Positions 51,007 to 59,610 of a stretch of 64,000 nt of DNA are shown here, piece by piece (position 1 is the stretch's first letter; the number at the start of each line of letters is the position of its first letter). The translations under genes were made by a program, and so were the position numbers. Under the pieces are notes generated by a model. That model was not told the origin of the DNA. It did no database searches and saw only the letters and a program-made list of their open reading frames with translations. Source of the DNA: Gilvimarinus agarilyticus. Its GTDB lineage: Bacteria > Pseudomonadota > Gammaproteobacteria > Pseudomonadales > Cellvibrionaceae. The DNA is taken from positions 2,411,610-2,475,609 of the forward strand of contig NZ_JXCJ01000001.1 in the NCBI RefSeq assembly GCF_000832015.1. Direction: 5' to 3'.

Positions 51007-51092
51007 ATCGACATTAATGCATTGGTTGCACACAAAAAGAGCTTGCTACACTGGAGTGTGTAGTTTGGCCCGATACCGGCAGGAAAATAACA

Positions 51093-52808
51093 GTGACTAC
51101 AGACACCGCGGAACGTTTTAACCCATCCTCTTTAAAACTGGTACAGAATGAACTGGTGAGTACCATAGAGTCGGCCGCCAACCGATTGGAGCGCTTCGCG
51201 GCGGATCCTAACGACGGTGAATTGCTGCAAAATTGTATCGACGATATAAAGCAAATCCGTGGCACTTTAAGTTTGTTGCAGCTGCGCGGCGTCGATACTC
51301 TCGCCAGTGAGTTGGTTGAACACATCACCGATATCCCCCTGGGGGACGGTGCAGCCACCCGTGAGAAGCTCGAGCGCATTACCTCGGTGTTTTTCATCTT
51401 GCCGCGTTATTTAGAGTATTGCACCCAAACCGGTCGCAGCATGGCGGTATTGCTGATCCCGCATATCAACGATTTACGCGCCGCCCGCAAAGAGCCTCTG
51501 CTACCTATGAGCTACTACTTTGCGTTAGATCTGGAGCAGTGCCAGCGTCCCGAGCAGCAAACCGCCGTTATCCCCGAGGATTTTCGTCAGTTTGTGCGCC
51601 GTATCCGACACATGTATCAAGTCGCTATGCTCAGCGTATTGCAGGGCAAACAGGTTAAGCCATCATTGGGTATGATGGTCCGCTCGCTAGAGCGGCTCGA
51701 CAGTGTCACCGCTGATAGGCCGATGGCGCAGCTGTGGTGGGTGGGGGCAGAGATGATTGGTGCCATCGCCGAAGGCAATTTACAGCTTACTAAATCGCGC
51801 AAAATGCTACTGGGAGCGATCGATCGAGAATTTAAACGGGTTCAGTTTGAGGGCGATGTGTCGCTGGATCGCTCGGCGTCTCCTGCGTTATTAAAAGAGT
51901 TGGTGTATTTGGTGGCGCTGGCCCATCGTGACAGCTCCCGTGCCGAGGCAATTTTGGCAGCCTTTAACGTAGCCCGGCTACCTTACAATGAAGTCGAGTT
52001 ATTGCGTGAGCAGGAGTACCTCAAGGGCCCCAGCGCAACTACGGTAACCTCCATGACGGCGGTACTGCAAGAGGAGCTGCGCTCGAGCAAAAACATCTTA
52101 GAGCGCGCCGCTCAGGGCGGTATTGAGATGCTCAAAGAAACGCCGGAGTTACCCGAAACCCTGAAAAAGATTGCCGAAATTCTCTCGGTCGTTGGCTTGG
52201 TCGCGCCGAGCAGCTCGCTGCGCGCCGAGATTCAGAAAATTGCCGGTTGGCAGGACGGCTCTATTGAGGCGAGCCCGGATGACTTGTTGAGTGTGGCCGA
52301 CACCCTGTTGTACATCGAGAGTACCGTTAGTGGTTTGGCCCGCATGAATTTATCGGAAGAAAAGCTGGCCGCGCTTAACGCGCTGTCGCGGGAGGAGGTG
52401 CTCTCTAACAGCCAGATCTTTGAAGCAGAGACACTGGTGATCGAAGAGGCCGAGTCGGGGCTCGCTATGATCAAGCGGGCGTTAAATAGCTACTCTGAAT
52501 CCAATTACGATATTGGCCATATTAAAAACGTTGCCTCAACCCTCTCTACTGTACGCGGCGGGATGCAAGTTTTGTCGCTAGGGCGCGCGGCTAAAGTTGT
52601 AGCCGCCTGTGAGCAATTTGTTAATGAGGCACTACTGGGTAATGAGCAGCTGCCAGCGGTGCAGCACTTACTGGAAACGTTTGCCGATGCTGTGATTAGC
52701 CTCGAGTACTACCTGGACGCAATTAAATCGGAAAAAAGCGCCGACACCAGCGTTCTGCAAATAGCCGAAGAAAGTTTACAGGCGCTTGGGTACCCTGTTG
52801 CCTCGTAA
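51093..52808 (+). CDS. fimL: FimL-like protein with degenerate Hpt domains
   Basis: FimL in Pseudomonas aeruginosa is related to the N-terminal part of the ChpA kinase and supports twitching motility and cyclic-AMP signalling at the pole. The 571-aa protein here is helical, soluble and similar in length (about 556 aa in P. aeruginosa, from memory). Two Hpt-like four-helix regions are visible: KQIRGTLSLLQLRGVDTLASE, in part, near residue 50, and LSTVRGGMQVLSLGRA near 485. The phosphorylatable His expected before the KG/RG is absent in both. The position just upstream of nudC is as in Pseudomonas. The start is GTG 51093 after AGGAAA. Confidence 0.8.
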   Translation: MTTDTAERFNPSSLKLVQNELVSTIESAANRLERFAADPNDGELLQNCIDDIKQIRGTLSLLQLRGVDTLASELVEHITDIPLGDGAATREKLERITSVFFILPRYLEYCTQTGRSMAVLLIPHINDLRAARKEPLLPMSYYFALDLEQCQRPEQQTAVIPEDFRQFVRRIRHMYQVAMLSVLQGKQVKPSLGMMVRSLERLDSVTADRPMAQLWWVGAEMIGAIAEGNLQLTKSRKMLLGAIDREFKRVQFEGDVSLDRSASPALLKELVYLVALAHRDSSRAEAILAAFNVARLPYNEVELLREQEYLKGPSATTVTSMTAVLQEELRSSKNILERAAQGGIEMLKETPELPETLKKIAEILSVVGLVAPSSSLRAEIQKIAGWQDGSIEASPDDLLSVADTLLYIESTVSGLARMNLSEEKLAALNALSREEVLSNSQIFEAETLVIEEAESGLAMIKRALNSYSESNYDIGHIKNVASTLSTVRGGMQVLSLGRAAKVVAACEQFVNEALLGNEQLPAVQHLLETFADAVISLEYYLDAIKSEKSADTSVLQIAEESLQALGYPVAS

Positions 52809-52825
52809 TGGGGTGAGGGTGTCTT

Positions 52826-53641
52826 GTGAGAAACGCTGATAAAACGAATTATTATTGGCCCGTGGTCGATGGGCAGCTATGGTTGCCAGACGGGCAGCCT
52901 GCAACTGAGGCCCCTCAAGGCAGCCATGCGTGCTTTCGAATGGACCTACCCGAAACCGATAATGATTACCGCCACTGGATTTGCCTCTCGGAAAAGCCTT
53001 TACCTTTAGCGCCCGAGCACTGGCTCAATTTACGTGATCTTATGGGCAGCAGCACCCCGGATGTGTGGTATTGGGCGGGTAGGGCGCTGCAAATAGAGCA
53101 CTGGTGGCGGCGTCATCGGTTTTGTTCCGCCTGTGGCAGCACACTGCCCGAGCCTGCGCCAGAACGCTTAACCCATGGTGAGATGGTGCGGGTTTGTTCC
53201 AGTTGCCAAATCCACTATTATCCGGTGCAAACCCCCTGCATTATCGTTCTGGTGACCCGGGGTGATTATTGCTTGCTGGCATTGCACCAGAGATCACGTA
53301 CCGGCACTTATACGACGTTGGCCGGGTTTGTGGAGGCCGGCGAGCGCATCGAGCAAACCGTTGTCCGTGAAGTGGACGAAGAAGTCGGCGTTAAGATTAA
53401 AAACCTTAGATATGCTGACAGTCAGAGCTGGCCGTTTCCGTCGCAATTAATGTTGGGGTTTTATGCCGAATATGAGGCGGGCAGTATTGAGCCGCAGCTT
53501 GAAGAGATTACTGAGGCGCACTGGTACCATTACCGTCAGCTGCCTAAAATACCGCCTCGCGGCACCATCGCGCGACAATTGATAGACGGTTTTATCAGTG
53601 AGCGAGAGGCCGCCTCCCACAAGTCAGGTGAGCGTGAATAA
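52826..53641 (+). CDS. nudC: NAD-capped RNA hydrolase / NADH pyrophosphatase NudC
   Basis: NudC hydrolyses NAD(H) to NMN(H) and AMP and removes NAD caps from RNA. The 271-aa protein has a four-cysteine zinc ribbon (FCSACGS and VCSSCQIHYYP), a complete Nudix box (GFVEAGERIEQTVVREVDEE, continuing VGV) and the NudC-specific SQ-WPFP motif, here SQSWPFPS. The start is GTG 52826, 17 bases after the fimL-like stop, so the two may be co-transcribed. Confidence 0.93.
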   Translation: MRNADKTNYYWPVVDGQLWLPDGQPATEAPQGSHACFRMDLPETDNDYRHWICLSEKPLPLAPEHWLNLRDLMGSSTPDVWYWAGRALQIEHWWRRHRFCSACGSTLPEPAPERLTHGEMVRVCSSCQIHYYPVQTPCIIVLVTRGDYCLLALHQRSRTGTYTTLAGFVEAGERIEQTVVREVDEEVGVKIKNLRYADSQSWPFPSQLMLGFYAEYEAGSIEPQLEEITEAHWYHYRQLPKIPPRGTIARQLIDGFISEREAASHKSGERE

Positions 53642-53673
53642 TAGGCTAGCCATAGAGCAGGGGATTTAACGTT

Positions 53674-54327
53674 ATGGTTTATAGTGCAATTGCGGTGGTG
53701 GCCGGCTTGTGTTGCTTGCTGGTTGCTTACTCGGCTGCCAAATTACTGTTTAAAGACTCTTGGGTGTTGGGGTGGTTACGGGGCATGTTTGGCCTGGCAT
53801 TGCTCGGTTTGGCTGTGGTGTTTGCGTTTGTTGCCTGGGATATTTTTAGTTATCGCCAAATACAGCAAGAACAGCGAGTCGCAACCCTGGGGTTCGAGAA
53901 AGTAAAAGAGGCGCTTTACAACGTGGTAGTGGCTGACGAACATGGCCGTGAACAACGTTATCAAATTGCCGGAGATCAATGGCAGCTCGACGCGCGAATT
54001 ATTAAGTGGAAAGGCATTGTTGCTAACTGGGGCGTTAAGCCAGGCTATCGGCTCGATCGTCTTAGTGGGCGCTATTACTCGCTGGAGCAAGAGCGCTCCG
54101 CCGAGCGCACCGTCTATTCGTTTCACGAAAGTGAGTATGGTATCGATGTGTGGCGCTGGTTGCGCGAAGCTCGGGAATCTTTGCCGTTGGTGGACGCGGT
54201 GTACGGTAGTGCGACTTATTTGCCAATGGCCGATGGTGCACTTTTTGAGGTGAGTTTATCGGGCACGGGCTTAGTAACCCGGCCTCTCAATGATTCTGCG
54301 CGAGACGCCGTGGGCGCCTGGCGCTAA
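53674..54327 (+). CDS. Two-helix membrane protein of unknown function
   Basis: The 217-aa protein has two N-terminal hydrophobic segments (about residues 3-26 and 36-60) and a soluble domain of about 150 residues containing QWQLDARIIKWKGIVANWG and a C-terminal ATYLPMADGALFEVSLSGTGL, both in part. I do not recognise a named family. Genes like it are, from memory, found beside fimL/nudC in pseudomonads and sometimes mislabelled as efflux pumps; two helices do not support that. It lies 32 bases after nudC and 57 before sohB, probably in one unit. Confidence 0.75.
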   Translation: MVYSAIAVVAGLCCLLVAYSAAKLLFKDSWVLGWLRGMFGLALLGLAVVFAFVAWDIFSYRQIQQEQRVATLGFEKVKEALYNVVVADEHGREQRYQIAGDQWQLDARIIKWKGIVANWGVKPGYRLDRLSGRYYSLEQERSAERTVYSFHESEYGIDVWRWLREARESLPLVDAVYGSATYLPMADGALFEVSLSGTGLVTRPLNDSARDAVGAWR

Positions 54328-54384
54328 CAAAGAAAAGCAAACGCGGTTGGTAACGACCGGGAATAGTCACTGGGGAGTAAATTT

Positions 54385-55458
54385 TTGGAATTTTTAGCCG
54401 ATTACGGAATGTTTCTCGCGAAAGCCGCCACCATTGTGGTGGCTTTTGCCATTATTTTAGCGCTCATTGTGAGCAGCAAGCAGCAGCGAGGCTCTGACAA
54501 AGGGCATATCGAGGTTACTAAGCTGAACGATACCTATGATGAATACAGCGATATCATCAAAGCCGAGGTGCTCGATTCAGCCGCGATTAAGCTCGAGCAA
54601 AAACTCAAAAAGAAAAAAGAAAAGCTATTAAAAAAGCAAAAGAAACAAGAGAGCAAAAGCGCCACAGATAAATCTGCAACGGAACAAGACGTACCTAGCG
54701 TACGCAAACGCTTGTTTGTTTTGGATTTTGATGGCGATATAAAAGCCTCAGCGAACGGAAGCTTGCGCGAAGAGATTACCGCCATATTGGGTGTGGCGAC
54801 TGAGCAAGACGAGGTGGTGGTGAAGCTAGAAAGTGGTGGCGGAATGGTCCACAGCTACGGCTTAGCGGCGAGCCAGTTAACTCGTATCACCGAGCGCAAC
54901 ATTCCGCTGACCGTGTGTGTCGATAAAGTCGCCGCCAGTGGCGGTTATATGATGGCCTGCGTGGCGGATAAGATCGTCGCGGCTCCCTTTGCGGTATTAG
55001 GCTCTATCGGGGTTGTAGCGCAGCTGCCAAACTTTCATCGGCTGCTTAAAAAGAACGATATAGACTACGAGATGTTTACCGCCGGCGAGTATAAGCGCAC
55101 GGTTACCATGTTTGGCGAAAACACCGAAAAAGGCCGTGAGAAGTTTACCGATGACCTGGAGCAAACTCACGTTCTGTTTAAAGCGTTTGTCAGTGAACAT
55201 CGCCCCGGTGTTGATGTCGATAAAGTGGCCACCGGTGAAATCTGGTACGGCACCAAAGCGGTCGAGATGCAGCTTATCGATCATATTCAAACCAGTGACG
55301 GCTATTTGTGGGATCAACATGAGAGCAGTGATATTTTTGCCGTTGAGTTCACCCACAAAAAATCCTTGGCCGAACGCCTTGGCTTTGCGGCTGAGGCCTC
55401 AGTAGACCGATTATTTAATCGGGTGCTTGCTCGCGTGCAACCCAAGCGATGGTTTTAG
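54385..55458 (+). CDS. sohB: Inner-membrane protease SohB (S49 family)
   Basis: SohB is a signal-peptide-peptidase-A-like serine protease; overexpression compensates for loss of DegP in E. coli. The 357-aa protein has an N-terminal helix (about residues 8-30), a strongly basic, probably coiled-coil stretch (about 68-92, LKKKKEKLLKKQKKQ), then the S49 domain with Ser185 (KVAASGGYMM) and Lys237 (GEYKRTVTMFG) as the Ser–Lys dyad. The start is TTG 54385 after GGGGAG. It is the only S49 protease here; the sppA usual near maf is missing. Confidence 0.92.
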   Translation: MEFLADYGMFLAKAATIVVAFAIILALIVSSKQQRGSDKGHIEVTKLNDTYDEYSDIIKAEVLDSAAIKLEQKLKKKKEKLLKKQKKQESKSATDKSATEQDVPSVRKRLFVLDFDGDIKASANGSLREEITAILGVATEQDEVVVKLESGGGMVHSYGLAASQLTRITERNIPLTVCVDKVAASGGYMMACVADKIVAAPFAVLGSIGVVAQLPNFHRLLKKNDIDYEMFTAGEYKRTVTMFGENTEKGREKFTDDLEQTHVLFKAFVSEHRPGVDVDKVATGEIWYGTKAVEMQLIDHIQTSDGYLWDQHESSDIFAVEFTHKKSLAERLGFAAEASVDRLFNRVLARVQPKRWF

Positions 55459-55546
55459 CCTAAGCGCTTCAGTTGCCCTGGCACGGTACGAGGTGCTAGC
55501 TTGAATGTTTTAGATGGCTACATGCAATGGGTTAGGGGACTGAGTT

Positions 55547-56542
55547 ATGCAAGAATATCGCGCACTTCGTATTCATCGTGACGGCGATGATCAATTTCGT
55601 GTGGCCGTCGAGAGTGTGTCGGCCGCTACTCTGCCGCAAGGCGATATTCTGGTTCGTATCCGCTACAGCGACCTAAATTATAAAGATGCCTTGGCTGCAG
55701 TGGGAAACCCCGGCGTTAGCCGAAACTTTCCCCATACTCCGGGCATTGATGCCGCCGGCGAGGTTGTCTCTGACTCGACAGGGCAGTATCGGCCGTGTGA
55801 TCGTGTGCTGATTAGTGGCTACGATTTTGGTATGAACACGCACGGTGGCCTCGCTCAATATTGCCGAGTGCCGCTACAGTGGGTGTGCCCGTGCCCACCT
55901 CAGTTAGAGCTTGACGAGGCTATGATTTTTGGTACGGCGGGGCTCACAGCGGCTATGTGCCTCGATAAACTTGCCCGTGTTCAACACCGCGCTATTAGTG
56001 ACACTCGCTTGCTCGTCAGTGGCGCCTCTGGTGGCGTCGGCTCTCTGGCGGTGGCGATGGCGGCCAAGCTTGGTTATCAGGTTGTGGCCATGAGCGGTAA
56101 AACAGAGGCTGCGGATGGATTACGCGAGCTAGGCGCACAAGAAATCATTAGCTCTGCCGAGTGGCTTGAGGCGAATAAAAAAGCGCTTCTTACGCCTCAG
56201 TGGCATTGCGCTATCGACACCCTGGGTGGGGATGCGCTGTTTAACATTATCAAAGCGACCGAGCGCGAAGGTGCTGTGGCTGCGTGCGGTTTAGCCGCAG
56301 GGCCCAGCTTTGCCGCTACGGTGTACCCGTTTATTTTACGTGGCGTGGCGTTACTGGGGGTAGATTCAGCTGAGCAGGCCAACGACTATAAACGCAAGCT
56401 CTGGTTGCATCTGGCCACTGATCTTAAACCTAACTCACTGTGTAACTTAAGCCAAAAGATATCTCTTGAGCAAGTCCCTGAAGTGCTCACACAAATGCGT
56501 GAGGGAAAATCGAGAGGCCGCTATCTGGTGTGTGTCGAGTAG
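55547..56542 (+). CDS. Acrylyl-CoA reductase-type quinone oxidoreductase (AcuI/YhdH)
   Basis: The 331-aa NADPH-dependent medium-chain reductase resembles YhdH/AcuI, which reduces the toxic intermediate acryloyl-CoA to propionyl-CoA. It has the family N-terminus with VRIRYSDLNYKDALA and the GroES-like domain, then a Rossmann site VSGASGGVGSLAVAMAAKLG. It has no zinc ligands, as expected. AcuI is part of DMSP catabolism in marine bacteria but is also widespread without DMSP genes, and no other DMSP gene is in this window. Confidence 0.88.
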   Translation: MQEYRALRIHRDGDDQFRVAVESVSAATLPQGDILVRIRYSDLNYKDALAAVGNPGVSRNFPHTPGIDAAGEVVSDSTGQYRPCDRVLISGYDFGMNTHGGLAQYCRVPLQWVCPCPPQLELDEAMIFGTAGLTAAMCLDKLARVQHRAISDTRLLVSGASGGVGSLAVAMAAKLGYQVVAMSGKTEAADGLRELGAQEIISSAEWLEANKKALLTPQWHCAIDTLGGDALFNIIKATEREGAVAACGLAAGPSFAATVYPFILRGVALLGVDSAEQANDYKRKLWLHLATDLKPNSLCNLSQKISLEQVPEVLTQMREGKSRGRYLVCVE

Positions 56543-56588
56543 ATGATCGTCGCCTGCCCATGGGTTAAATATTCTACCGGAGGCTTTC

Positions 56589-57224
56589 ATGCTTTTTAGT
56601 CAAAGAAAATCTCAAATGCCACTGCCTGAGCAGGCTTTGCCGGGGCGCGATGCGCCTATGCAAGTGGCCCCTGATCACGCTGTTAATGGTCATCCAATCG
56701 TACCGCCTTTTCCTGAGGGTTGTGAATGGTTTTTGGCGGGTCTCGGTTGTTTTTGGGGGGCGGAACGCCTGTTTTGGCAAATTCCTGAGGTGTATACAAC
56801 AGCCGTTGGCTACGCCGGGGGTTATACGCCCAACCCAACTTATGACGAAGTTTGCAGTGGGCTTACCGGCCACAATGAGGTGGTGTTGGTGGTTTTTGAT
56901 CCGGCTCAGATAGAGCTGGATGAGCTACTAAAAATATTTTGGGAGGCGCACGACCCCACCCAGGGGATGCGCCAGGGCAATGATGTGGGCACGCAATATC
57001 GCTCAGGTTTATACCTTAGCAGCGACAGCCAGTTAGCAATAGCCGAGGCCAGTAAGCAGCGTTACCAAGCCGCCATGATTGATGCCGGGAAAGGCGAGAT
57101 AACCACCGAGATTCGCCAAGGGGTTGAGTTCTATTACGCCGAAACCTATCACCAGCAGTATTTGGCAAAAAATCCTGGCGGCTACTGTGGTTTGGCAGGT
57201 ACCGGAGTCGTGTGTCCAGGCTAG
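56589..57224 (+). CDS. msrA: Peptide methionine-S-sulfoxide reductase A
   Basis: MsrA reduces the S-epimer of methionine sulfoxide in proteins. The 211-aa protein has the catalytic Cys54 in [13 protein letters not shown], the substrate motif [17 protein letters not shown], and the C-terminal region [20 protein letters not shown] with a recycling Cys. Length and N-terminal extension fit the E. coli type, where the extension is about 50 residues. Convergent with the thioredoxin-fold gene with 3 bases between the stops. Confidence 0.95.
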   Translation: MLFSQRKSQMPLPEQALPGRDAPMQVAPDHAVNGHPIVPPFPEGCEWFLAGLGCFWGAERLFWQIPEVYTTAVGYAGGYTPNPTYDEVCSGLTGHNEVVLVVFDPAQIELDELLKIFWEAHDPTQGMRQGNDVGTQYRSGLYLSSDSQLAIAEASKQRYQAAMIDAGKGEITTEIRQGVEFYYAETYHQQYLAKNPGGYCGLAGTGVVCPG

Positions 57225-57227
57225 TGC

Positions 57228-57500
57228 CTAGGGCTCCATCTCCTCTCGTACAAATTGATAGTAAACCGTATAAACCCGGCTGGGTTGCCCGGCCTCTTGT
57301 ACGATAAAAAATGGCGCGCGATCAACGTTGTGCTCGCGCGCTAATTTCATCCCCGGGCTATCTGGATCTTTCTCATCGGCGCTGACGATCTCATCGATAC
57401 GCTCAATGTAGCCACTTTGCTCGAGCTTACCCATCACATCGATACACTTTCGGCATGACGAGCCGTCGGCTAAGACTTTTTTAACCAAGGTGATCTTCAC
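57228..57500 (-). CDS. Small thioredoxin-fold CxxC protein, downstream of cysH
   Basis: The 90-aa protein looks like a minimal thioredoxin/glutaredoxin fold: an N-terminal strand, CRKC at residues 16-19 as the redox-active CxxC, and a candidate cis-proline Pro63 in DRAPFFIV before the last strands. It is too short for classical thioredoxin (about 105 aa). The start is GTG 57500, three bases after the cysH stop, so the two are almost certainly co-transcribed and possibly coupled. It may supply electrons to CysH, which needs a thiol reductant; that is inference. It could equally be a thiol sensor. Confidence 0.75.
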   Translation of the reverse strand: MKITLVKKVLADGSSCRKCIDVMGKLEQSGYIERIDEIVSADEKDPDSPGMKLAREHNVDRAPFFIVQEAGQPSRVYTVYYQFVREEMEP

Positions 57501-57503
57501 GAC

Positions 57504-58268
57504 TTAATTGCCTTGCGGTAAAGGGCTGACGTTCTCATCGTTAGCGTCTGAGAGGTTGCCAGCGTGCAGGCCGCATTCTTTTTTGGTGGCTTCTTCCCAC
57601 CACCAACGGCCCTCGCGTTCATGTTGGCCGGGGCCGACCGGGCGAGTGCAGGGCTCGCAACCAATGGAGATATAGCCTCGGTCATGCAGGGGGTTGTAGG
57701 GCGCTTCATACATGCGAATGTAATTCCATACCTCCTCCGAGCTCCAGTTGGCCAGCGGGTTAAATTTGGTGAGCGTTTCGCCGGGGCGCGCAAAAGCGAG
57801 GTCGTCTTGTATGACCGGGATGTCGGCACGGGTGCCGGGGCTTTGATCTTTGCGCTGGCCGGTAATCCAGGCGTCAACTTCCAGTAGTTTTTTACGCAGC
57901 GGGGCAATTTTACGAATGCCACAACACTCTTTGTGGGTGTCTTCGTAAAAGCTAAACAGGCCTTTCTCTTTAACCAAGGCGCGCACGGCTTCGCCGTCGG
58001 GTGAGACGACGTCGATATCAATACCGTAATGCTTGCGTACCGTTTCGATAAACTGGTAGGTCTCGGCGTGCAGGCGCCCGGTGTCCAGGCAAAATACCTG
58101 TACGTCGGGGCGAATACGGCTGGCCATATCGATAAGGGCCACGTCTTCCGCTCCGCTAAAAGAGATGGCGATATTGTCAAATTGCTCTAATGCGTAGCGC
58201 ATGATGCGGTAGGGGCTTTGCCCCTGCAGTTCATTTTCGATATCGACGGTATTAATCTTCTCACTCAT
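57504..58268 (-). CDS. cysH: Adenylylsulfate (APS) reductase, iron–sulfur type
   Basis: This enzyme reduces adenosine 5'-phosphosulfate to sulfite and AMP in sulfate assimilation. The 254-aa protein has the PP-loop fold with [11 protein letters not shown]. The CC...CxxC pattern (C115, C116, C204, C207) binds a [4Fe-4S] cluster, and the C-terminal ECGLH motif carries the catalytic Cys232. The four cluster cysteines mark it as APS reductase and not the PAPS enzyme of E. coli. ATG 58268 replaces a 36-codon longer frame with no family similarity. The CxxC gene follows directly. Confidence 0.95.
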   Translation of the reverse strand: MSEKINTVDIENELQGQSPYRIMRYALEQFDNIAISFSGAEDVALIDMASRIRPDVQVFCLDTGRLHAETYQFIETVRKHYGIDIDVVSPDGEAVRALVKEKGLFSFYEDTHKECCGIRKIAPLRKKLLEVDAWITGQRKDQSPGTRADIPVIQDDLAFARPGETLTKFNPLANWSSEEVWNYIRMYEAPYNPLHDRGYISIGCEPCTRPVGPGQHEREGRWWWEEATKKECGLHAGNLSDANDENVSPLPQGN

Positions 58269-58696
58269 GGTTGCGCCTATATAACATCTCGGTTGCCACA
58301 GGCCTGTTAGGGGCTGCGACTGGTTGTAAGTTTTTAATTTGCGCGAAGCATACCAGAGCCTTAAACAGCTGCCCAATATCGCGCCGGCATTTGCTTATAA
58401 CCTACTGCTATCAGGCTGTGGAACATTGACTGAAAGGTGTCCAGTATGTATGTCTTTTAGCCACATGTAGGGCATCGATATCTGCCTTGCTACTAGATGT
58501 AGGCGTTTTGGCTACAGAACGGCTGCTCTAAGTTGATTTCACTTAATGATGACCCGTAATGCGATGTTATATCAAATCCTGTTTTTGGGGTATATGGTTA
58601 TATGTTCCACGTGAAAACCTGCGCAGTTAAATTGCTTTTATCACGCCGACGGGGTAGATTCGCGTTTTTTCTTTGACTGTATGCTGGAGGCGGCTA
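58269..58696. other. Divergent cysH–thrH intergenic region
   Basis: The 428-bp AT-richer gap contains a parS-like site (58603-58618). A weak thrH promoter candidate is TTGCTT (58632-58637), 17 bases, TAGATT (58655-58660). Some loosely repeated ATGTAGG/TAGCCA words lie around 58458-58514. No gene is supported. Confidence 0.5.
58603..58618. promoter_or_regulatory. parS-like sequence (candidate ParB binding site)
   Basis: TGTTCCACGTGAAAAC matches the parS palindrome (GTTnCACGTGnAAC) at every specified position but the last. No other CACGTG in the window resembles parS. ParB binding is not shown, and a single degenerate site may be chance. Confidence 0.4.
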
Positions 58697-59314
58697 GTGG
58701 AAATCGCGTGCTTGGATTTAGAGGGCGTTTTAGTCCCTGAGATTTGGATTAAATTTGCAGAAAAAACCGGAATCGAGGAGCTTAAAGCGACGACTCGCGA
58801 TATCCCGGATTACGACGTGCTTATGCGTCAGCGTCTGCGTATTCTGGAGGAGAATAATCTCGGCCTCAATGAGATTCAGGAGGTCATCGCCACACTCGAG
58901 CCTTTAGAGGGGGCGGTAGAGTTTGTGGATTGGCTGCGTGAGCGTTTTCAGGTGATTATTTTGTCGGACACTTTTTACGAGTTCTCACAGCCTTTAATGC
59001 GCCAGCTAGGATTCCCAACACTGCTGTGTCACCGTTTAGAAACTGACGATAATGGCCGGGTAATTAATTATCATTTGCGCCAGAAGGACCCTAAGCGTCA
59101 ATCGGTGCTGGCGTTAAAAACCTTGTACTATCGTATCATCGCTGCCGGCGATTCTTACAATGACACCACAATGCTGGGCGAAGCTGATGCAGGTATTTTG
59201 TTTCATGCACCACAAAATGTCATCGATGAGTTTCCGCAGTTTCCCGCTGCGCACACTTATGAGGCGCTAAAACAAGAGTTTCTTAAAGCGAGCAATCGTG
59301 ATTTAACTTTGTAA
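58697..59314 (+). CDS. thrH: Phosphoserine phosphatase / homoserine phosphotransferase ThrH
   Basis: ThrH is a HAD-family enzyme first studied in Pseudomonas that dephosphorylates phosphoserine and can transfer the phosphate to homoserine. The 205-aa protein begins EIACLDLEGVLVPEIW with nucleophile Asp7, and has motif II ILSDTF, the Lys of QKDPKRQ, and motif IV AAGDSYNDTTML. It is close to the pseudomonad protein along its whole length, from memory. GTG 58697 follows GGAGGCGG; the longer frame from 58673 is rejected. A terminator follows. Confidence 0.95.
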   Translation: MEIACLDLEGVLVPEIWIKFAEKTGIEELKATTRDIPDYDVLMRQRLRILEENNLGLNEIQEVIATLEPLEGAVEFVDWLRERFQVIILSDTFYEFSQPLMRQLGFPTLLCHRLETDDNGRVINYHLRQKDPKRQSVLALKTLYYRIIAAGDSYNDTTMLGEADAGILFHAPQNVIDEFPQFPAAHTYEALKQEFLKASNRDLTL

Positions 59315-59340
59315 TTTATTTCCTCTGTTCGCGACACAAA

Positions 59341-59368
59341 AAAAACCGGCGTTTACGCCGGTTTTTTT
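59341..59368 (+). terminator. Intrinsic terminator after thrH
   Basis: AAAAACCGGCG (59341-59351) pairs with CGCCGGTTTTT (59356-59366) over a 4-base loop, followed by more T. The remaining gap to 59610 is AT-rich; I see no gene or clear promoter in it. Confidence 0.92.
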
Positions 59369-59610
59369 GTGTCTGTTTTTTTGCTGTGCAGTTTGTAATT
59401 CCTTGCTGTTCTCGGCTAAAGAACTCCTGGCACTGTCAGTAGCCGATGTTTGCTGCTATGGTAAAAAAGCAAAAGTGAGAGATCGCTTCTACAAATTGCC
59501 CAGTTTATGGGTTTTTTAATGACGTACTTCTTAAACTATCTTGCTAATAAAAAATAAAAAGAGGGACCAGGGGGGGAGGCGTTGACACGCAAAGAAGAGG
59601 GAGTAATTGT

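Noticed and set aside
57564..57887. 107-codon frame antisense to cysH
   Set aside because: It lies wholly within cysH, has no ribosome-binding site and its translation resembles nothing.
58440..58530. ATGTAGG and TAGCCA/TGGCTA words as a possible operator or miniature element
   Set aside because: The repeats are too short and imperfect to separate from chance.
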